From positions 353,090,660 to 353,154,659 of the forward strand of contig NC_092873.1 in assembly GCF_028372415.1 (NCBI RefSeq): a stretch of DNA of 64,000 nucleotides, written 5' to 3'. Positions 16,129 to 27,240 of this stretch are shown here, in pieces; positions within the stretch are counted from its first letter, which is position 1; the number at the start of each line of letters is the position of its first letter. The position numbers and the translations under genes are program-made. Under the pieces are notes generated by a model, which saw only the letters and a program-made list of their open reading frames with translations, was not told the DNA's origin and did not search any database. This DNA comes from Notamacropus eugenii (Eukaryota > Chordata > Mammalia > Diprotodontia > Macropodidae).

Positions 16129-19100
16129 CTAGGAGATGAGAAACACTGGTCAGTGTGGCAGGTGTCCTCCCCCGGGAGTGGGGAGAAGGGAGTGGCAGAG
16201 AAGAATAATCTCAATCCTCAAGGTCCATAAGCAGTCCCCAAGCAGAAGGACAATGCTAGTTACCCTGAAAACGGGATTCAAGAGCAGTAATGGCTAACAG
16301 TTATACAGCATTCTAAGGTCTGCAGAGCACTATACATGTGTTATTTCGTCTGGTCCTCACAGCCACATTGAGATAATTGATGGTACATAATCTATCTCAG
16401 TTTCCTCATCTGTAAATGAGGATAATGATAATATCTCCCAGGGTTGTGAGGAGGACAATACAAGATTTTTGTAAAGCACTTTATAAATGCCAGCTATTAT
16501 TGTTGTCCTGATTTTAAGGATGAGAGGCTGAATGTCTGAGGCAGGATTTGAACTCAGGTCCTCATGACTCCAAGTCTTACACCTAGCTGTGAACTGCAGA
16601 AGTTCTGTTCCATTACAGGGCAAAATGTTTCTGATGGACCCCACCTTTAGTAAAAACTGACCAACTGAATCATGTTTTGATCACGCTTCCCTCTACTCGG
16701 AGGATGCCGGAAACCACAGGTCTTGACCTCCATCTTTACTACATGCCTAGTTTTCTGGTCAAGAAGTTATTTTAGCCAAGGGAGAAGAAGAGGGACTCAC
16801 CAGGAAGCAAAGAAAATCTTGCACTGAGTAAGGATGGCATTGGCTTTAGCACTAAAAACTTGGGGGTTTAATCTTGGGGCCACATCTGGGATCCTGGACA
16901 CACAAAAGTATCCATTTCCCTTCCCAGTACACATTTAGCAGAATATCCCCCCCTTAAGTGCTCTGGGGCTACTGCTATATTCATTCATTCCCACCTGCAT
17001 TTCCATGATTGACATGAGGTCTTGCCACTGCTGTTCCAGATCAAATGGAGATTCTGTCTCTGTCAGAAGTGGGGAGAGAAGATTGTTCTGAATAGCTGAG
17101 GACTCACTCTCACTGGGCACAGCTTCTGTTATACTGGAAACATCTGCAGCTGGAAACTGAGGATAAAAATACAGGCTTTCACTGGAGAAAAATAAGAGAA
17201 AGAGGGGGGAAACCACCCTATTCTGAGTCCAACCCACAAAGTACTGCCTAATTCTCACTTCCTGCCTCCAAATCCATCCCCAGCACCTATAGGGCACCTG
17301 GGTAGACACACTGTGACTAATGTAGAGGGATGCCCTGTGTGAAGGCTAGCTGGGGCAGAGGGTTTCCTGCTCACCTCAGACTCCTCCCCTTTGGGGAAAG
17401 TAGCTTCCAACAGCCTAAGGCACTCCTCCAGGGACAGGGCTGTCTGGTCTTCCCCACCAGGTACCTATGGCAAAAAGTCTGGCTGAAGTGGGCCAGTGCT
17501 GCCCCAAGGCCAAAGCCTTCCCCCAGCACATTGAAAGGGAGAGGACAGAAGTGACAGATTCATGTTGTGCCAGAACCGGATCTGGAACAGAACACTCATT
17601 TTCTAGGTGATTTCTCTAGAAGAGGAGCCTCCAGGAGAAAGCCTAATTGAGGTTTGAAGCAAGAAGTCTGCTAGGCACCCTGTTCCTGGCTAGGGTGAGA
17701 TGTGTGAAGAGTCTTCCTCTATTCCTAAGATTTTCCCTCACTTTTACCATCCCCAATCCCACAGGACCTCCATCTTCCCTTACTACTAACATAAAGTAGT
17801 CAATCTATTAATAAAGTCAACCTGACATCTTAGGAGGATAATGAAGTGTATGAACTCTTACCTGTGCAGGGAAGCTTTCCCCTGTCTCTCCATCCACTAG
17901 CAGGTTTCGAGCCAGGGCTTCAGTCCCTTCATCTGGCCAGCTGTCCCCACATTCCCCCCCATCTCTCAGCTCCTTGTCCACTTCACTTTCTTTCTGGCGA
18001 TGGCTATAGTCAAAAATCTCTCTCCCCGCACCCAGATCAATGTCCTGTCGCCAAAGGATGTCAATCAGATCAATGTCCTGAAAGATAGATCAGATTTCAG
18101 TTCTCAGGTCCCCTAGATGCCTGCCCTACACCTCACAAGCCAGATGTCTCCACAATTCGGGATGACCAGCAAACCCCACCCCCACAACACCCCAACACCA
18201 ACCTCTAGCACTAGGTCCGCTCCTTCTCATCAGGGCAGTTTTACTTATCCCTAAACCTATAATCAGACCCATGGACCCAACCCAGGCAGCCAGAAGAGCC
18301 AGTCATTCATAGTAATTCTGTCCTGGTGGGCTACAGGACTTAAACTCCCTAGTCAGGTGTGCAGCCCTCACTACAGGGAAATTTCAATTTAGGGATAGAC
18401 TCTGTGGCTTTAAGGGCCAGGAGGGCCTGATCTTGGCCAGGGCAGACAAGGACGGAATTGTCATGCAGAATTGCTTCTTAGTGGAGGAGCTTGCATCAGC
18501 CAGTGGTGCCATTGTCATTTGCATAAATGGGTGGGTTGGGCTGGAAAAGGAAAATCCCTGCATTTCCAACTACCTGGTGCAACAGGGCAGACAGCCCCTT
18601 CTCATAGCCCCTCACCCAACTTTCCTTCTGATATACTTCCCCTAGCTGGCAGCAAAGTGGGTGAGGCACAGAACCCAAGACTCTGGAACCTGCCTGTAGT
18701 CTCTCGGCAACTCCCCACAATCTCCATTCAAAGCAATACCAAGAAAACAGCCTCCATCCCAAGAGAGTCCTGGGGTGGAGTCAGGGGCTTGTACCCCCTT
18801 GCCACCCACACACCCCTCACAAAAGAAAACAGGTTCATTCCCAGTCTTGAAAAGCCCATACTTACAAATAGGCACCACACCCCAGAATTTAACCCCAACC
18901 TGGCCTTTCCGCTCAAGGGCACTATCACATCCTAGCCCTGTTCACCATCTTCACAGAACAGCCTTGTGTCCATCAAACCTACCTCCCCTTCCTTCTCCAC
19001 CCAGGTGGCTCCTCCAATCAGGCTGTGCAGATCCCTGGTAGACCAAGACTATCTTAACCTACATGACACGAAGCTTGTCTTCTCTCCCCATTCCCCAACC

Positions 19101-21142
19101 CCCCTTGCCTTACCATCAGATTTAAAAATACTTGCCTTCCCACTTACAGGTTAAGTCCCAGATACCCTGTAAACCAGAACTCTCAGACCCACCTTCTCCG
19201 AAGGTCCCAGGGGACCCTTTTCCCTCCATTCTCCACTCTCTCCCTCAAAACTTTCCTGCAGCATCTCTCCCTGTTTCAGTTTGTCCACACACACCAACCT
19301 GAGCAGAGGCCCTGGACCAAAGATCAGAGAGGGGCCGGGTCGCCCTGCCCTCTGCCAGCAAAGAGTTAAGAGGCTGACTCCCTCTGGAATGGCCCCCACC
19401 ATTGTACATGCTGCGGTCCAGAAGGGTCATGGTCTGTGAAGTGCACCCCAGGACAGCTGGATCAAGGGAACTGGACAAGGGAGTGCGCCGAGCTCTCTGC
19501 ATTCAGCAGATACACTGGACTGGCAGAGTAGCCCCCTGCTTGCCGGGAGAGGCCTGAAGTGGGTACCCCACCAATGCTGCTGCACAGGCAACCTAGCCCA
19601 GCTCCCCTTCTCCATCCTTGAACAGCCCCTTCCCTTCTTAAGACCCCAGTTCTACACTCAGGTACCTGGTAGCCCCCACCCTGAGCTCACCGCGGAGGCT
19701 GCAGTGAGATGGGATTCCCACCCCATGCTGCGTGCTTGGGCTGCAGAGGAGAGAGAGAACTCTCTCCTAGACCTATCATCCCCCAATACCCCACACCCTA
19801 CTCGTCCCTCTTTCCCCCCCTGCACCCCCCAAACTTGTTACCTAGGCTGCAGCAAGGAGCCAATCCCCTCCCCCCCACCCCGCAGGTCACTGCTGAGGCT
19901 GCGGAGAGAGCCAATCCCCTCCCCCAGGCCAGCCGCTGGGCTGCGCAAAGAGCCAATCCCCTCCCACTCCAGTTACCTAGGCTGCAATAGGAGCCAATCC
20001 CCTCCCCTAAATCTCTGCTGGAGATGCAAAGATCCAATCCCCTCCCAAATCTGGTTACCTAGGCTGCGGGCTGGAGCCAATCTCTGTGCCAGGGCAGCTG
20101 AAGAAGCTGCAGCACGGACCATCCCCTCCCAGGGTCTCCTTGAGGAGATGCACCCAGGGGCTGCCGGCCCCACCCAGCCCGGCAAGTCAGCTGGGCTGGC
20201 GCAGTGAAGTCCTGGGGGAGGGACATGCTGCTCCCCCTGCTGTCGCATCCTGCTTACCAAGTCCAGGCAGGGACATGCAGGCAGGGTCCCTGAGGGCTAT
20301 TCCCAGCTGCCATAAGTGATCCTTTCCTGGGAATTTAAGTTCTTCTCTCAAAGTGGGAGCAGTTTTTCTATTCCTTCTGGAGATCTGGATTCAATATATA
20401 TCCAAACCCAAGGGAACTTTAGGCCCAAGTACCAGGCCTGAGCTAGAACCCTACAGGCCTAGACCCACTGGGAAATAGGCATCTGGCTACCCTAAAATAG
20501 GTCAGGCCCAGTGGAAGGGAGTGGGAGCTGTCTGCACATGTGCAGTGATGTCACAGGGTTGGCAGGGCCTAGTCACATGCCAGCAGAGTATCAGCTGCCC
20601 TATTACCAGCACTTAGGGAGACAGGTGCCATAGGGATCCTAACTACAACCCTATGACCTCAGCCTTAGCCCTCCTTTCATTTGGGTTCTTTGCACTACTT
20701 CTCCTAATATAGCCCAGTAAGGAAAGTCCCTGGCACTGACCAAAATAATAGCAAGTTAAACTCCTTGGACTGCTATCTGGAAGAGGAAAATCCAACTCCT
20801 TCCCCCTCCTGCTCTCTTTGTGCCTAAGGTCAGCAGAAACAGCATGTTCCAGGCTACTCATGGCCAGGAAAGAACTGTAAACAGCCCCCCCCCCCCCAAC
20901 CTCACCCCTTTGCTCTGGGCAGTATGCCAACCCTGAAGGGAATCCTATCCCTGTGTGGGCCTTTGGCTAGAGCTGGTTACTGCCCAGGCCTAACGATTCT
21001 GGGGAGTGGGGGCCTGTAACCCTGGAGAAAGTGCCAGCTCCAGCAATGTCAGCACATGTTCCAGGGCGGAGTATTTTTATCTTTCCTCCTCTCATCCCTC
21101 AGCTGCTGTAAAAATGTTAAAATCAATACATGTACATGTACA

Positions 21143-21181
<39 letters not shown>

Positions 21182-23241
21182 CCCCACCCTAGTATGCTGG
21201 TACCTTACACTCAAAACAAGTGGTAAGCCCTTCAAAACAATGTCAAGCCCAGCCTTTCTGAGAAAAAAAAGAGCCGAGGACCCGGACAGAGAGGCACCGG
21301 CAATGCTTTCACTAAGGCATAAAATCCAAACACCGAAAGCGGGGAAAAGAACAAAACCCAAGGCAGGTTAAGAGACGCCGCGTCCCACCTGCCTTCTTCA
21401 GGGAAGCCCCCAAGTCCCACTCCTCCTATCTCTGACTTCAACAGGACGCAAGGATACCAAGGTTGGAGGTGAAAGCCAGAGGGAGTCAGTGCCAAGTGAT
21501 GGGTCCCCCTCCCAGAGCTGTTTCCTCTGTTCCACCCACCAGTCTCAGGAGAGGCTTGGGCAAAGAACGGGAACACTTAGCCACCGCTCGGCCTTCTCCA
21601 CTCCAGTTTCCAAGCAGCAAGCACAGTCATGCCCACCCTTTCGGGAAATTAACTTAGGAGGAGGGGAAAAAAGGGGGAAGGGAGAAGACTAAGAGGTGTT
21701 TTACGGCAGGGTACTTTGCCAATGCTGGAGTCAGGGGCACTGGGAGTTTGTTTCAAGCCCAAGAGTTTAAAGAAGGCCTGGGCAAAGCAGAATGTGATGA
21801 AGAAAAAGCAAAGAGAAAACAGCAACACCAGAAACAAAAGAGAGGAAGGAAGGAATATACTGGAAGAGAAAGAGTAAGGTAAGATTCCAAGAGAAAAAAA
21901 AGGTCTAAAAATGGAGGCTGAAGAAGACTCCAACTCACTGGGTCTGTGCCCATATTAGCCCAGCCTCTCTCTATAAGCAGGCTCAGTCAGAGCTAGCTGG
22001 ACTTCCAGGTCGGCCATATTCTCTCTGTGTGGATCCAGCACAGAGAGGCAAAGGTCTAACTTGGTGGGACTTCTGTGGCAAAATGCAATTTGTTGCTTTG
22101 CTCCAACCCCACCTCACCCCGGTCCCCTTTTCTCTCTATTCTAGGTCTTTAGAGAAGTGAGAAAACAGCCCTCACCTGGCTACCTGGAACCACCAAATCT
22201 GCTCCCTGAATAAGCCTAAGAAAATCATCTGCTCATGTCTCAGTAACTAAATAAGGGCTGATGAAAGAAGGAAAAAACTGTCTCAGGACATGTGTATAAT
22301 ATGGGGAAGATCAGAAAGCACAGATTTGTTTCCTAGCAAAAGCTATACAAGGCAAAATAGCAGAACACAGCAGGGCTTTCTCTCCCCTCTGAGGAGTTCT
22401 ACTGACAAAAACATCACAGCATAAACCAGTACCTCCCATTACTGCATAGAGGGGGAACAAATACCCAACAGTGCATCTGATGAAGCTTGTTGATCCTTAT
22501 ACCTAGAGTCACAGAATTCACCCCTATTTCCTGCCCAACGTGAACTTCTTGGAAGTGCTTGAGTTTGTCAGAAGGGCTGGAACTATGCCCATAAGCCAAG
22601 CAACAGAAAGTCAACAAGCATTTATGAAGGCATACTATGTGCCACTGTACTAAGAGCTGGCAATATAAACACAAGAAAACAGTTCCTCCCTCCCCCTAAG
22701 GCCCAAACCACCCACAACCTGGGCTGCCTACCTCTTTGGTTAACTCTCCACTGACTGGAGGAGCCACAGCCCCAAGGTCTTCCAACTCTTCCCCGAATCC
22801 TTGTTCAGCTTCACTTTCTCGTACCCCACTTTCAGAACCTGTCACATCCTGCAGGCCACTGGCACTCTCCAGAGCAAGGCCTGAGCTGGGTTGGCTGCCG
22901 GACACTGAGCTCTCAGGATCTCGATGGACCAGCCAGGCATTCACCTCTGTGGTAGGCACCTGAAACCTGTCCAGGGCCCTCACCTGGTTAAGAAGCCGCC
23001 GGGCTGTGAAGTAATAGTCCAGGTCTACACTCTTGGGGTGGATCCCATAGCCATCCAAGGTATTCCTCAGATTGTGGAACTGGGTCTGTGTGTAGGCTGA
23101 ACTGGGCCCCAGGATGATCTCCCGGAGTGGAGAGAGTTGCGAGTTCAGGTAAGTATCCACGTCCACCCGCACCCCAATCAAACTTAGTAGAATGGTGAAC
23201 TGGAGGAGTCCTTCTGTTAAATATTTCTTCAGAGAAAGCAT
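14803..23241 (-). CDS. NFE2L1: Nuclear factor erythroid 2-related factor 1 (NRF1/TCF11), five coding exons
   Basis: NFE2L1 is an ER-membrane CNC-bZIP factor. When proteasomes are impaired it is retro-translocated, deglycosylated by NGLY1, clipped by DDI2 and enters the nucleus to induce proteasome genes with small MAF partners. Exons 22732-23241, 17862-18077, 17375-17464, 16995-17156 and 14803-16128 are all in phase 0 and total 767 residues (about 772 in human). Visible parts: the hydrophobic ER anchor at about residues 7-24 (YLTEGLLQFTILLSLIGV); the DDI2 site W103-L104 in VNAWLVHRD; the first acidic region (DIDLIDILWRQDIDLG, 171-186); a sequon-rich NST region at about 330-430 with eight or more N-x-S/T sites; a DSGLS beta-TrCP degron at 478-482; a serine run at 491-514; the basic region NKMAAQNCRKRK at 659-670; a leucine zipper; and the conserved C-terminus. 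All parts look intact. Confidence 0.97.
16285..16580. mobile_element. Two SINE pieces, one inside the other, in NFE2L1 intron
   Basis: The outer pieces (about 16285-16370 and 16508-16580) are antisense MIR-core SINE: 'taacagttatacagcattct' on one side and 'aggcaggatttgaactcagg' on the other. Between them lies a sense MIR-core segment, 'cagtttcctcatctgtaaat' to 'cagggttgtgagg' and 'aagcactttataaatgcc'. The layout suggests that a sense copy landed in an older antisense copy. Confidence 0.6.
16995..17156 (-). CDS. NFE2L1: NFE2L1 fourth coding exon
   Basis: The acceptor 'ttatcctcag' precedes TTTCCAGCTGCAG and the donor is gtggga. It encodes residues 273-326: FPAADVSSITEAVPSESES onward to EQQWQDLMSIMEMQ, including the Neh2/acidic-type block FDLEQQWQDLM shared by CNC factors. 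Confidence 0.95.
17375..17464 (-). CDS. NFE2L1: NFE2L1 third coding exon (30-residue cassette)
   Basis: The 90-base exon encodes residues 243-272, starting VPGGEDQTALSLEECLRLLE. The acceptor is 'tttttgccatag' and the donor gtgagc. Its 30 codons match the segment that distinguishes full-length TCF11 from the shorter NRF1 isoform in human. Because it is phase 0 on both sides, skipping keeps the frame. Confidence 0.93.
17862..18077 (-). CDS. NFE2L1: NFE2L1 second coding exon
   Basis: The acceptor 'atctttcag' precedes GACATTGATCTG and the donor gtaaga follows GCACAG. It encodes 72 residues (171-242), from DIDLIDILWRQDIDLGAGRE to GETGESFPAQ. The duplicated DIDL motifs belong to the Neh5-like acidic activation region. 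Confidence 0.95.
19826..20150 (+). repeat. CCAAT-box minisatellite, about 41-base unit, 7 or more units
   Basis: In the NFE2L1 intron after the first coding exon, CCAAT occurs at 19860, 19911, 19953, 19994, 20034 and 20077, a spacing of 51, 42, 41, 40 and 43 bases. A degenerate seventh unit is near 20119. The 16-mer GAGCCAATCCCCTCCC is identical in units 1-4 and has one change in unit 5. A 14-mer, GTTACCTAGGCTGC, is identical in units 1, 4 and 6 (19837, 19972, 20054). The frame open across it gives a repeated EPIPS peptide but has no coding support. Confidence 0.85.
21141..21176 (+). repeat. (CA)n microsatellite
   Basis: About 36 bases of CA with one interruption ('cacacacatacacac'), in the first NFE2L1 coding-flanking intron. 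Confidence 0.95.
22612..22690 (-). mobile_element. L2 3' tail, antisense
   Basis: The run 'caacaagcatttatgaagg' to 'actatgtgccactgtactaagag' is the antisense L2 3' terminus ('...gcttaataaatgcttgttg'). It ends only about 40 bases from the donor of the first NFE2L1 coding exon. Confidence 0.65.
22732..23241 (-). CDS. NFE2L1: NFE2L1 first coding exon
   Basis: The ATG at 23241-23239 lies in 'cagcaatgc' and starts MLSLKKYLTEGLLQFTILLS, the known N-terminus. The exon encodes residues 1-170 and ends after ELTKE with donor gtaggc. It holds the ER anchor (NHB1), the NHB2 region and the DDI2 cleavage site. Confidence 0.96.
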
Positions 23242-23391
23242 TGCTGAAGGACCAGAATGTTTATTCTTTTCAGTTTTTAAATCTTCCAGAATATAAATAA
23301 AGGCTACTGCTCAGCCAGTAAGTCACACTCCTTAGTGCCAAACCCTGTAGCCAACCGTGGTAGAACACAAGATTAGAGCTCACTAATGCCC
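23242..23391 (-). other. NFE2L1: NFE2L1 5'UTR part of the first coding exon
   Basis: This is the sequence directly upstream of the ATG. A plausible minus-strand acceptor, CTTTCCTTCAG, lies with its AG at 23392-23393, giving about 150 bases of 5'UTR in this exon. The choice is from splice-site appearance only; another acceptor is possible. Confidence 0.45.
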
Positions 23392-24129
23392 CTGAAGGAA
23401 AGCCCTCTGAGTGAAGCTGAATCCAGGTTTCAGACCACATTCACTTTCGGTTCTCATCACCTCTCTTCTGAAAGTACAACTGTTCCTAACCCAGGTCCAA
23501 CATCAAGCGTCTCACGTGATTTACTAATCCCACAGTCCACATGCAGTCACTTCACCTTCCCCTCCTCACTCACATTAGATGACTCCACTGAGGTCTTCTC
23601 AAGGACAACGGATGGTTTTTTCTCACTTTCCCTTTCCCCTTGAGTTTTATTTCTTTGGCTGGAGATGTAAAACGTCTTGGGTCCAAGTATCCCTTTTCCT
23701 TGACAATTACCAGGGGGATTTCCAGAAAAACCTAAAAACAGGGATTAGAAAGGCAAATATAATAAGACATGTTTTACATACCAATGACCAGGGCAGAAAA
23801 ATTCTCATGTCAGCAAATATTGGAATAAAAAGAGAAAACTTCTTTTACAAGACAAAAATTACTTGAGGACACACCCACAGAAAATATTGCCTGTAAAAAA
23901 CATACAGCTCTGTAGTAATACTATTTCTCTTAAAGTATAATATTTAGTGAATTAAACCTCCCACTCCCAAAGAAACTGCTTTGGATACAGAAGACAGACA
24001 ACACACAAAGCAACCAAAACACTTTGCATAAATATTGTCTGAATTCCCACACACACTACCCAGATTCTATTTTTGGTTTGAGGAGTCAGTTTCCCATGTC
24101 TCAGGAAAGAAAGACTTGTGAACTACCTA

Positions 24130-24330
24130 GACTGTCAGCATAGCCTGGTAGATGGGACACTGCACTTAAGAGTCAGGAAGATTTGGGGCGAAAGTCTATC
24201 TCAGACACTAGATACGTGACTCTGGGCAAATCACTTAATCTCTCCATGCCTCCATTTACTTATCTGCAAAATGAGGGAAATGGTCGCCAAGATCCTTTCC
24301 AGCTCTAAATCCACTGTCCCTGTACCTTTC
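24130..24330 (+). mobile_element. MIR-like SINE
   Basis: Sense order: 'ctggtagatgggacactgc', 'gagtcaggaagatttggg', 'gtgactctgggcaaatcact', 'catttacttatctgcaaaat', then 'gatcctttccagctctaaat'. The last part resembles the end of 35445-35650. In an NFE2L1 5' intron. Confidence 0.6.
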
Positions 24331-25606
24331 TGTCCCAGTTGGGAAAAGTTCTTAATCTGGATATCTTAGGTTTTAAAAAAAAATTTTTTGATAAGTATTT
24401 CAATATAATTGGTTCCCTTATGTAATTTATATTTTGAATTTTAAAATGAAAAGGGCTACATTGGGTCCACCAGTTTTCCATAGTAATTCATGAGGCAAAA
24501 AAAAATAAGAACCCCTGCAGAAGGAAGAGGTTATAAACCTGGATAAGGTTATGTACTATCCTACAGTAAAAAATATGTCTCGAGATAGTTTCCTCTTCCT
24601 ATCATTACGGAGAAGCCAGATGGTGATAAGAACTTGATGTTGTGGGGGCATAATTATTCCCTCTTCAGAACTTGTCTAGACAGGTGTAGCTTTATATTCC
24701 ATCATTATATGACCTTCGGGGTAAAAATCAGTAACAGTATCCAAGGGAGTCAAGTTTCTATCCCAAGTTGTCAAAAGAGTTGCCAATTCCTCGGTCCTCC
24801 CACATTTTGAGCTAGGTTTTGTCAGTTTCATGGAATAGATTACTAGCCTAGATTATAGGGCTAACTTTCAAGTCACCACCACCTGGGCTTCATTTAATAA
24901 GAGTAAACCTATAATTGGTAATTCCTGTTGCCACAAAGCTCTCACTCTCACAAAAGAAGATTAATAAATCAGCCTGAAAATTTAGTGGTCTGTATACATA
25001 CATCATACATATGTGGACAAGTGCACATACACAGACGTATACATACACACTCATTCACACGTATACACACGGAATGTGTATGCCATAAATATACCCTAAA
25101 ATTCCAGTAAGGACGGCCTCCGAGGCTGCCCCCCACCCCCACTCGGCCTGGCTTCCCAGGCCCAGCCCCAGGTGCTCTGAATCCTGACGCGGCCAAGTCG
25201 CCAGGCCCCTTCCCGAAGCCAAGGTCCGGCTGCTCCTGGTTGGGGAGCAAGGAAACAAGTGCGGCCTTCCCCGGGGCCTGACCCCACAACCTCGATCCCA
25301 CCAGGGCCGCCTAACCCTCCCCGAGCCGCCTCCCACAGCTGGGCTCCGCCCCCTCACCTCGGGGCATCGAACCCCACCAGCCCCGGGCCCAGCCCCCGCC
25401 GCCTGGGGAAGTAAGAGTCCAATACCCACGGCTAGAGAGAGGTCGCCGACGCCCCCAAAGCTCCGTAGGCCAGCGTCCTGGGCCTCGCCGACGCCGGCCG
25501 GCCCTGCGCGCTCCGCCGCCGCCGCCGCCGCCGTCGCTTCCCCTCTCCGTCCCACCTCCACCTCACTGGAAGGCCCGCCCCCGCGGCAGCTCTAGCAACC
25601 ACTCCA

Positions 25607-25793
25607 CCAATCGACGTCCGGCTCACGGCCCCCCGACACCCCTCTGCCGGGTGTCCGCGCGATGGGCTGGAGCAGTGGGCCAATGGTTGGATGCACCTCC
25701 GACCCGCCCTAACTGACGTGTCGCAAGGGCCAATCGGTGTGCGGCTCCTCCTCGTGGGGCGGCCCCACCAATGACTGAGGGAGGAGAACCAAT
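25607..25793 (+). promoter_or_regulatory. Cluster of five CCAAT boxes
   Basis: CCAAT starts at 25607, 25680, 25730, 25768 and 25789, all on the + strand, hence inverted (ATTGG) with respect to NFE2L1. Such clusters are typical NF-Y sites of TATA-less promoters. Confidence 0.6.
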
Positions 25794-26185
25794 TTCCTCT
25801 AGTACGAGCCCTCTTCCTCGCACTGGAGGGGGCCTCGAGGCTAGGTTGGGGTTAGAGACTTTCTGCTGAGGTGCCTACGTGGCCTTAGGAGAATGGGAAA
25901 TTAAGTCCCTGCGCGCGGGATGGGAAGGGGCGTCACCACCGGGGCTTGGAGTCCCCCTCCAGGGGACCTCACCGTGACTTGCAGAAGCCCAGGGAGACGT
26001 GAGGGCGGAGCCGGGGGGGGGGGGGCTCGAGGCGGAGCCGGAGGCACGTGTCTTGGGGCCTCTGACGCTGGCGCCACCATCTTGAGCCCGGGAAGTGGAA
26101 ATCTATTCAGCCCTCCGCTACGACCTTCGTTCTCTACGTCATTCCCCACACTTACTGCTAGGGCTGCGGTTAACGCCTTTATGGC

Positions 26186-26193
26186 TGACGTCA
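26186..26193. promoter_or_regulatory. Palindromic CRE (TGACGTCA)
   Basis: This is a perfect 8-base CREB/ATF site in the CpG-rich promoter region, 10 bases before the E2F-like TTTCCCGC. The motif match is direct; use in vivo is inferred. Confidence 0.6.
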
Positions 26194-26649
26194 CGAAGCG
26201 AGTTTCCCGCCCCCCCATTCGGTGACTGCCTCTACCTGGCTACGGCGAAGGGGGCGGGGAAGGAGGTCTCCGCCAGCTCCCCGTCCCGTTCTGGGAGACG
26301 CTGTAGAAGGTTATCAGGACTCCAGGAAAGGAGGCCACACTGCATTTTGGGGGTCCTCCCCCTATGTTCACGAGTTGGTCGTATCACAGGAGTTAGAGCT
26401 AGAATGTTCCTCAGGGGTAATGGTGTCCCCGTGCCTGCGCCTTGTCATCCTCGTGCAGCGATACTCGCCTCCACTCGCTGCGTGGTGCGGACCCTGCTCT
26501 GCTCCGCCCTGCCCTGCTCCACCCTGCCCTACGAGATACCACGATCCGTGCCGCCCCCCCCGCCGCCCCCCCTGCCGCCCCCCTGCTCACACGGGCTCCC
26601 CTGAAACGCCCTGCCCGCCTCCAGTTCAATCCAAATGCCACCTCCCCAG

Positions 26650-27060
26650 GTCAGTCCCATTAGCGCCAGTATAGACATGTGCCAGGCACGATACAAAGAA
26701 AGACAAGTAGCCCCTACTCCAACCGAGGAGACAGCGTGAAGCAAACTGGATGCAGAATGTATTTAAAGCAATCAAGAAAAGGAAGGCACTAGCATTAAGG
26801 GGCATCAGAAAAGGCCTCTGAGATGTTAGCTGGGATTTGAAGGAAGCCGGAAAGTCTTCATTTCCATTTCAATGAACGTTCACTTAAAATGGCTCCTGTG
26901 TGCCATACTGGGCACCAAGCTGGGAAAATGAAAAGGTCAGTCTGTGTCCTCAGTGAGCTTGAACCCTCCTGGAGAGGTGGCAGCATGTTCACAGATAGAT
27001 GTGAGGAGAGGATCAGGGGAATTCTGAGAGCATCAGACTTTCACAAAGGAAGTTGCACCT
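26650..27060 (-). mobile_element. L2 3' region, antisense
   Basis: 'tgccaggcacgatacaaag', 'gcccctactccaaccgagga' and 'gctgggatttgaaggaagcc' follow the antisense L2 3'UTR order seen also at 30600-30900. It is truncated and diverged. Confidence 0.5.
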
Positions 27061-27119
27061 GAGCTGAACCTTGAAGGAAGTTCTTACTGAGAAACAAACT
27101 GTAGGTGTGCTATCCCCAG

Positions 27120-27240
27120 AATGGAAGCTCCTGGGAGCATGGACTAATTGATTTTTTCCTCTGATAACCCAGTGCCTAGCAATGTGCCCTGCAACTTGCA
27201 AGCACTTAGGTGCCTAGGGAGTGCTTATTAAATTGGATGC
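27120..27240 (+). mobile_element. L2 3' terminus, sense
   Basis: 'atggaagctcctgggagcat', 'ataacccagtgcctagcaat' and 'gtgcttattaaattgga' follow the L2 3'-terminal order in sense. Confidence 0.55.

Larger units (their letters stand above)
25100..26640. promoter_or_regulatory. NFE2L1: CpG-rich NFE2L1 promoter region
   Basis: This GC- and CpG-rich stretch lies 2 kb upstream of the NFE2L1 ATG exon and should hold the non-coding first exon(s). Five CCAAT boxes lie on the + strand between 25607 and 25793. Farther out are a YY1-like GCCACCATCTTG (26073-26084), a full CRE TGACGTCA (26186-26193) and an E2F-type TTTCCCGC (26203-26210). Possible minus-strand donors for first exons are GAG|GTGAGG (exon edge at 25358) and CACG|GTGAGG near 25971. 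Transcription in both directions is plausible, but no opposite-strand gene is recognised. The many open frames here reflect high GC. Confidence 0.75.

Noticed and set aside
19826-20150. Regular repeats resembling a CRISPR array
   Set aside because: The units are wholly repeated with no unique spacers, and the context is a vertebrate intron.
19704-20207. 167-codon frame with repeated EPIPS peptide over the CCAAT array
   Set aside because: The period comes from the DNA minisatellite, several frames are open, and it lies inside an NFE2L1 intron on the other strand.
25055-25561. 168-codon and overlapping frames in the CpG island
   Set aside because: High GC depletes stops; all strands and frames are open. 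It includes a GCC repeat giving an alanine run. Better read as promoter and non-coding first exon.
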